The notes below the pieces were generated by a model, which saw nothing but the letters and a program-made list of their open reading frames with translations, did no database searches and was not told the origin of the DNA. Positions 58,922 through 64,000 of a DNA stretch of 64,000 nucleotides are shown piece by piece. Source of the stretch: Parasponia andersonii (Eukaryota > Streptophyta > Magnoliopsida > Rosales > Cannabaceae). Position 1 is the first letter of the stretch. The number at the start of each line of letters is the position of its first letter. Position numbers and translations under genes: made by a program. The DNA lies in contig JXTB01000256.1 of assembly GCA_002914805.1 (NCBI GenBank), positions 369,706 to 433,705 on the forward strand, in the 5' to 3' direction.

Positions 58922-60437
58922 TATCACGACCCAAAACCCAGGCTAGTGGCAGAAAGGAAATTTTACCAAGGTGGGAAATTTCTTAATTTATTTGAAAAGT
59001 GCCAAAAGTCCTAGTTTTTATAAAAATAGTCCATTTAAATAAAATAATCGGAATTCCATCCCGTGAACCACTCCCACAGTTCGTATACACCATCAAACAT
59101 AAATTGAACAATTACTTAAAAATATGAAATTAATTTCAAAACCCATCACCATCATCATTCACAACAGATGCCAAATACCAGAATGGCATACATAAGTTTG
59201 CAGACAAAATAGAAAGCAGTAATCTTGGTTCAATGCTAATACACAATTAAAATAGTCCAAAGACTATGACAACAAACTCCTAGCATTACCAAGAAACAAA
59301 CTGCAATCAGGATGACCTCTTACTCCTCTTGATCACCAAGATCGTACTGGACACCACCTGAGGAAGAAGGTAGGAGGGGTGAGCATATAATGCCCAGTAT
59401 TACCTCGGGAAAAACAGTTCAGTAATGGGAATCTCCTGCACGGTTAGTTCAAATCCAAAACATACACACACGTATATATATATAATCTAGACCGGGAGCC
59501 AATATATATATAACAGTGTAATTAAAACCATCACTCCATATGCACATGACACAAATCAACCCATACCCATGAGCTCACATCCTNNNNNNNNNNNNNNNNN
59601 NNNNNNNNNNNNNNNNNNNNNNNNNNNNNNNNNNNNNNNNNNNNNNNNNNNNNNNNNNNNNNNNNNNNNNNNNNNNNNNNNNNNNNNNNNNNNNNNNNNN
59701 NNNNNNNNNNNNNNNNNNNNNNNNNNNNNNNNNNNNNNNNNNNNNNNNNNNNNNNNNNNNNNNNNNNNNNNNNNNNNNNNNNNNNNNNNNNNNNNNNNNN
59801 NNNNNNNNNNNNNNNNNNNNNNNNNNNNNNNNNNNNNNNNNNNNNNNNNNNNNNNNNNNNNNNNNNNNNNNNNNNNNNNNNNNNNNNNNNTTGTGCCGAT
59901 CAGCAAACTACACAATATATATATATCAAACTTCTCCATTTTCCGAGTACATTCCAAAAATGCAATCAAAAACACAATCTAACGGTCGGATCGAAAACTA
60001 AAATTCAAAAACTCAAAATACTCAAAAATGGCAATTTTTGATCCGGACAGTATGAGGTTGAGATATATATATCTTGATAATCCTTGCGACGATACGAATC
60101 CAACGAGACCAGTTTGGAGTCAAATGGAATCAGGAATCTTCGCCGGTGACGGAAAAACCGAAATGGGTCGAAACGGTTTTTATGGAGTTTTCCGGCGAAC
60201 CGGTGGCCGGCGGCGAGCGGCGAGGGGTGGCGGAGTTTCGTGGCAGCTCAGCGAGTCGACGCTGGTCAGTGGGCGGCCCGGACGGTGGCTGGGTGGCAGC
60301 GTGGCTCCCTTTGGCCGAGAGAGAGAGAGACGAGGGAGAGAAAGAGAGAGAGAGAGAGTGAAGATATATAATCTGATTTTAATTTTTTTTTTCTGGTTAA
60401 AAGATCATTTTGCCCTTTAAAAAAATGGGTTTTTACA
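58922..60437 (-). repeat. 5' LTR of the gypsy element, with assembly gap
   Basis: It matches the 3' LTR along its length, except for the N run at 59584-59890. The paired LTR has about 438 bp in the equivalent interval (53068-53505), so the 307-base gap is probably undersized. The lower end reads TATCACGACC where the partner has TGTCACGACC. Confidence 0.92.
59584..59890. other. Assembly gap (307 N)
   Basis: The gap lies inside the gypsy 5' LTR, directly after CATGAGCTCACATCCT. The other LTR has a single N after the same words (53067), so both breaks fall at the same LTR position. Confidence 0.99.
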
Positions 60438-60555
60438 GTTAGTAACTCGGACTAAATTGTTACTTAAAAACTAATTTCAAGGACAAATTAAGTCATTAAT
60501 TTTATTAGGGACCAAACTGTCACATTCTTAAAAATTTAGAAACCATCGATCTCGA

Positions 60556-61600
60556 TTACTTTTATATTCTTCAAATTCAAATATCCCAGTAACATGAAAA
60601 AAAAAAATTAAGAACATGCAAAATAAGGGTTTGTATTGAAGTATATAGACTTGAAAAATACAAATATTAGGTGAGTATGATAGTAGACAACAAAGTTTAT
60701 AACTTGTTTAATTCGTAATTGTTCATAATAAAGAAATATACGAATATACAGTTACAATCAGAAGATCGTTTAGACTTTTAAGAGATTAGTAACCTATAAT
60801 TGGTCTAGATGGTTGCCATGTATCTATTTATATGAATTCCAATAGAAAATTTTAAAGAGTAAATATATTTGTGCAATAATTTTAAATTCTAATTTTAATT
60901 ATATATATATATATATGAATTCAGTGACATTTAGTTGGGAAAAAAAAAATATATAAAAGTTTTATTTGATATTAGTGAAAATTGTGTGTAGAAAAGAATG
61001 TCGTGTATTTTTTGTACGATATTATTCTCTTTTCTTTTGCCGTTTTGATATTATTCTCTTTTAAAAAATAAAAAATAGATGATTTTTCTGGTTGTACATT
61101 TGCATTAAATTAAAATATAAAACTAGAAATGTGCCCACCCGGGGGGGGGAACACCAAGAAAAGAAAAAACGAAGATTCATTCGGATGGAGAAATTATGAG
61201 AATTGTTGATGAAGTCGACTCGATTAATGACAAAATGGCCAGATGAAACCAACCTTTTTTTTTGGGGGCATTGTTTAATGTACAGTACCGCCAAAGGAGC
61301 CACTTTCATTTATTGTTTAAAGACTTATTATTTATATTTCTTTAAGTAATTAAGACTGAAATCCTTTAAAAATAAGTGAATAAATTGACAGTAAAGTAGC
61401 GGGTTAGATGAGATTGGTTATTAAGTAAATGATAAAAGATAACCCGAAATCCGGGTCTGGATTTATTAGTACCCAAAAAAGCCGAAACGGCAGAGAAAGC
61501 GTTAAGCCGCATACTTCCTTCATCCTTGTGATCTCAGAAACCCTCCTTGGCAATACCCAGATTTCCCTTGGAATAATCCCTTCTTTTCTTATTTCGTTTC
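60556..61600. other. Intergenic region upstream of the FAR1-type gene
   Basis: The DNA is AT-rich with no recognised gene. It contains a run of nine or more G near 61141 and TA-rich tracts. Confidence 0.5.
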
Positions 61601-61604
61601 GACT

Positions 61605-61752
61605 TTCCAATATATATATTTTCCCTCCTTTTTCAACTTCCAACTCTCAACTCCCACACCTCCATCGCCCGAATCAATCTCCACCAACACACTCTTCTTT
61701 CTCTATCCGGTAGACCGGTGATACCCAATTTCCCTTCTCTCTCAAACTCTCT

Positions 61753-61791
<39 letters not shown>

Positions 61792-61800
61792 CGTTACATT
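61605..61800 (+). promoter_or_regulatory. Probable promoter and CT-rich 5' UTR of the FAR1-type gene
   Basis: CCAATATATATATTTTCCC near 61608 is TATA-like. It is followed by a C/T-rich, leader-like stretch with a (CT)n run at 61757-61786. A 5'-UTR intron probably follows, since TTTTTCTGAG lies directly before the ATG at 62569. CT-rich leaders are common in constitutively expressed plant genes. Confidence 0.45.
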
Positions 61801-62568
61801 AAATTATAGAGATTTGTATATATATTTTCTTTGCACAGTGATTTGAGACTGACTGAAGCTTGAATTTTTCCCGAATTTTTCGCATTTTTACAAATTTTGC
61901 GGGATATTGATATATGTGTTTGGGTTTGATATGGTAGAGCACTAAGATTAGTTGTTGGGGGAGTTGGGTTATCACTGTATTTACCAGTTAGCTAAAATGA
62001 TTAAAAATCATTATTCTATAGTTTTTCATCCTATGTTTTCCTGACTTTTTCAAAGAAACTCTTAAGTTTGTAACACTGTCTTTAGTTTAGCATATGATAA
62101 AACAAATGTTTATAATGATAACACAAGAACAATGATCCATAGGGGTATTATTTTTGACTGAGGTTGTATCAATACTGAAATCCCATCAATGTAAAACGAG
62201 GAATATCTTCATAGTTGTTTAGGCAAAAACAGGATTGAACTTGGTGTAAATCTAGTATGGATATTTAGATTTTTATTGTTGTAACTTACTTTCAGTTCAG
62301 CTATATATGTATATATATATATATATATGTTTTATAACTATTTTTCTACTAGAAGTTCGTAAAACCCACGTACTGTTTTTGTGCTGACTATACCACCATA
62401 CGGACAAGGGTATTCAAGGGGAAGAGTTGTTCTGTTTGATACTTAAAAGTGTTCATATTTGAGTCTTTGTCTGTCCTTATCATCTTATAATGTGATTTTC
62501 CTCTGCTTTTACTCGATATTTCTGGGCATCTCTGACCATTATTTTTTGCTTTGAAAGTTTTTCTGAGG

Positions 62569-63126
62569 ATGGTAGTTGAGGATCAGAATGAAGAACAAAC
62601 TACTGTAGAGAAGAAAATGCTTGCACCACCCATTGGAGTCTTTCAAACCCGCGAAGAGCTTCTTAAACATGTCCGTGACTTTGCCTTAACACAGGGATAT
62701 ATGGTCTCCATTAAGGATTCTTCAAAGGACAGATATGTGACAATTGCTTGTGATAGAGGTGGTGTTTATCGTAAAAGGCTCAAAACTGGCGAAAATATGC
62801 GGCAAAGGAAGAATAATTCTCGCCTCACGAATTGCCCTTTTGAAGTTGTGGGGAAAAAGGATGAAGATTTGTGGATGCTCACTGTTAAGAATGGAGAACA
62901 CAACCATGACCCTTCGAGGTATGTTTCAGACCACCCTTCCTGTCGCCGGTTTAGCGAAGAAGAGCTTGTTTTGATAAGGGAAATGACGGTTGCTGGGAAA
63001 AGGCCACGCCAAATTCTCAAGGCTTTGAAGCAAAGGAACCCAAATCTTGTATCTGAATCCAGGAATGTTTACAACGTTAAGGCTAAGATCCGTCGAGAAA
63101 TGTTATCAGGTGAGGAGTATATATAA
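62569..63126 (+). CDS. FAR1-type (WRKY-GCM1 fold) zinc-finger protein
   Basis: The ORF from ATG 62569 encodes 185 aa. Residues about 20-115 form a FAR1 DNA-binding domain: PPIGVFQTREELLKHVRDFA, then C61, C89 (NCPFEVV) and H111/H113 (EHNHDPS) as the likely zinc ligands. A basic helical part follows (EEELVLIREMTVAGKRPRQI; VYNVKAKIRREML). In larger relatives of the FHY3/FAR1 family, derived from Mutator-like transposases, this is followed by a transposase-like core and a SWIM finger, none of which is seen here. The frame can end at TAA 63124-63126, or splice at the good donor after 63109 (TTATCAG/GTGAGG). Small FAR1-domain-only proteins exist in plants and are presumed nuclear. A single-domain gene is my preferred reading. 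Confidence 0.75.
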   Translation: MVVEDQNEEQTTVEKKMLAPPIGVFQTREELLKHVRDFALTQGYMVSIKDSSKDRYVTIACDRGGVYRKRLKTGENMRQRKNNSRLTNCPFEVVGKKDEDLWMLTVKNGEHNHDPSRYVSDHPSCRRFSEEELVLIREMTVAGKRPRQILKALKQRNPNLVSESRNVYNVKAKIRREMLSGEEYI

Positions 63127-63780
63127 CTAAATTTTGCTGCATTATTTTCTTGATGCATATTTACTTAATCAAGTTTTAATTATAAAAAGGGAAAGGAAAG
63201 AATAACATTCTTTTGAGTTATGATTGAAGTAAAAAGATGCACAAAATTTTGCAAGAGAAATGTGAGGTTTGTTACTCTCATAAAATGATTGCATGTGAAT
63301 CTCAAGCGAGAAAAAGGGATACAAAGGGAAATAAATTTGACATGGGCTTGGCCCAAGGTGGGGCCATGGACCAACCTAATGGACATTAAAATGGGCTAGA
63401 TTGATAATGATCCAAAATCCATATTCCCGTGCATATCATGATTCACATGTCGCACTGGGGTTAAGGGCAGCTGACTAAACCCGTTTCCTGTCCTTTTTTT
63501 TTCTTTGCTTTTTCACTTTATTGTTAATATTCGGTACCCGATGACTATGTTCCTGATTATTACTTTTTCTAATGATGTTTCATTTGTTGTGAGTTGTGAT
63601 CATTTTTGTCATGTGACTAAAGAGTCAAACTGTCAAAGGGTCAATTATAGAAGAGGAGGGAATGGGGTCATGGCGCCATGCACTCAACGTGCCTTGTTAC
63701 GTGAAAGACTGAAAAACAAGCTTTGGAAGCTAGAACCGTAAAAACAAGCCGAATCTCAAGCCATTTACCTCTCTGTTACA
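63127..63780. other. Interval between the FAR1-type ORF and DEP1
   Basis: No coding gene is recognised. It could be an intron, if the FAR1-type ORF splices onward, or the promoter and leader of DEP1. CTCTCTGTTACAG just before 63782 is a good 3' splice site. Confidence 0.5.
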
Positions 63781-63789
63781 GGGAAGAGA

Positions 63790-64000
63790 ATGATGGAGTT
63801 ATCATCGTTGCCATCATCAGCAATAAACGGTGTGTTCACGGGGTTGACGACATTGGAACAATCAGTGGTCCAGAATGGTGTGGAGGTGTCAGCCTTGTCT
63901 CCCCCATATTTGGAGAGCAAAGCATTGACTGATACAAAGGCGTTGGCAGCGGAGCTCTGCCGCCAGTTCTACACTCTGGGATGGGTTTCAGGAACCGGAG
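63790..64000 (+). CDS. DEP1: Methylthioribulose-1-phosphate dehydratase / enolase-phosphatase (DEP1), first exon, runs off the window
   Basis: The frame reads MMELSSLPSSAINGVFTGLT, a short variable N-terminus, then PPYLESKALTDTKALAAELC and RQFYTLGWVSGTG. This is the start of the class II aldolase/dehydratase domain of plant DEP1, the bifunctional (in Arabidopsis trifunctional-type) enzyme of the Yang methionine-salvage cycle. It dehydrates methylthioribulose-1-phosphate and then carries out the enolase-phosphatase step in the cytosol. About 70 codons are in the window. The substrate-binding and zinc residues lie beyond the edge. Two adjacent ATGs (63790, 63793) could start it. No break is seen in this part. 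Confidence 0.88.
   Translation, partial: MMELSSLPSSAINGVFTGLTTLEQSVVQNGVEVSALSPPYLESKALTDTKALAAELCRQFYTLGWVSGTG

Larger units (their letters stand above)
52392..60437 (-). mobile_element. Ty3/gypsy chromovirus (Tekay/Del-like), nearly complete
   Basis: The element lies on the minus strand with two LTRs, TG...CA ends and a 5-bp target-site duplication GTTAG (52387-52391 and 60438-60442). From its 5' end it has a primer-binding site for initiator-Met tRNA, Gag with a CCHC knuckle, protease, reverse transcriptase, RNase H, an integrase and a C-terminal chromodomain-like part (about 54210-54330). Long LTRs and the chromodomain suggest the Tekay/Del group. The pol region is broken in a few places (about five), so it is a fossil, though much younger-looking than the copia element in its coding parts. 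LTR differences are about 8% over the first ~230 bp by eye, which suggests an insertion some millions of years old. Confidence 0.93.
52041..60544. mobile_element. Element with ~95 bp terminal inverted repeats, split by the gypsy insertion
   Basis: The left arm, 52041-52134 (from GTTCTCCCTAAATTTTTTAA to GACAATTTGATCC), is similar to the reverse complement of 60449-60544 (GGACTAAATTGTTAC ... AAATTTAGAAACC). Removing the gypsy element and one target-site copy leaves about 450 bp with long inverted ends and no coding sequence, as in a MITE or a small Mutator-like element. Its own target-site duplication is not clear. Confidence 0.65.

Noticed and set aside
59556-59982. Open frames on both strands across the N run
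   Set aside because: They are artefacts of untranslatable N bases.

Overview
The window is AT-rich nuclear DNA from a flowering plant, most likely a eudicot. The evidence is GT-AG introns, plant-specific gene families (proton pump interactor, G-type lectin receptor kinase, FAR1-type zinc finger, plant bHLH), plant LTR retrotransposons primed by initiator-Met tRNA, and a tRNA-derived SINE. The sequence is a draft: a 307-base N run at 59584-59890 and single Ns at 3240, 12488, 48167 and 53067. No species is claimed.

Layout. 1-14.4 kb is repeat-rich and has no gene I can support. It holds a GC-richer start, a ~160 bp repeat in tandem, copies of a repeat family with a 22-bp palindromic period, an old gypsy-like LTR (about 3.9-7.4 kb) with a GC island inside, a SINE with target-site duplication, and a GC-rich-ended element near 12.1-12.8 kb. 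14.44-19.51 kb is an old, broken Ty1/copia element. 21.05-22.34 kb is a complete three-exon bHLH gene (+ strand, 222 aa, bHLH162-like). 23.8-39.3 kb is a local cluster of proton pump interactor (PPI)-like genes, all on +. The first copy is complete (8 coding exons, 485 aa). The others are a 5'-half remnant, a probably shortened but mostly open copy, a clear pseudogene and a divergent decayed copy, plus one orphan exon. Several share a promoter block, a non-coding first exon and a 5'-UTR intron. 40.66-44.72 kb (-) is a decayed dihydroorotase gene. 47.8-49.96 kb (-) is a broken G-type lectin S-receptor-like kinase. 52.39-60.44 kb (-) is a Ty3/gypsy chromovirus with both LTRs, a 5-bp target-site duplication and a few breaks, inserted into an older element with ~95 bp terminal inverted repeats. 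At the right edge are a FAR1-type zinc-finger ORF (62.57-63.13 kb, +) and the first exon of the methionine-salvage enzyme DEP1 (from 63.79 kb, + strand, running off the window).

Working genes are probably few: the bHLH gene, PPI copy 1, possibly PPI copy 3, the FAR1-type ORF and DEP1. They are not an operon and have no obvious shared pathway. The most distinctive biology is the PPI-like cluster, with its shared promoters, its exons that are all multiples of three, and gene birth and decay in one array. Two other observations deserve a look. A splice from the FAR1-type ORF into the DEP1 exon would stay in frame. Two loci are dense in a short AAACGACA-like motif that no gene explains.
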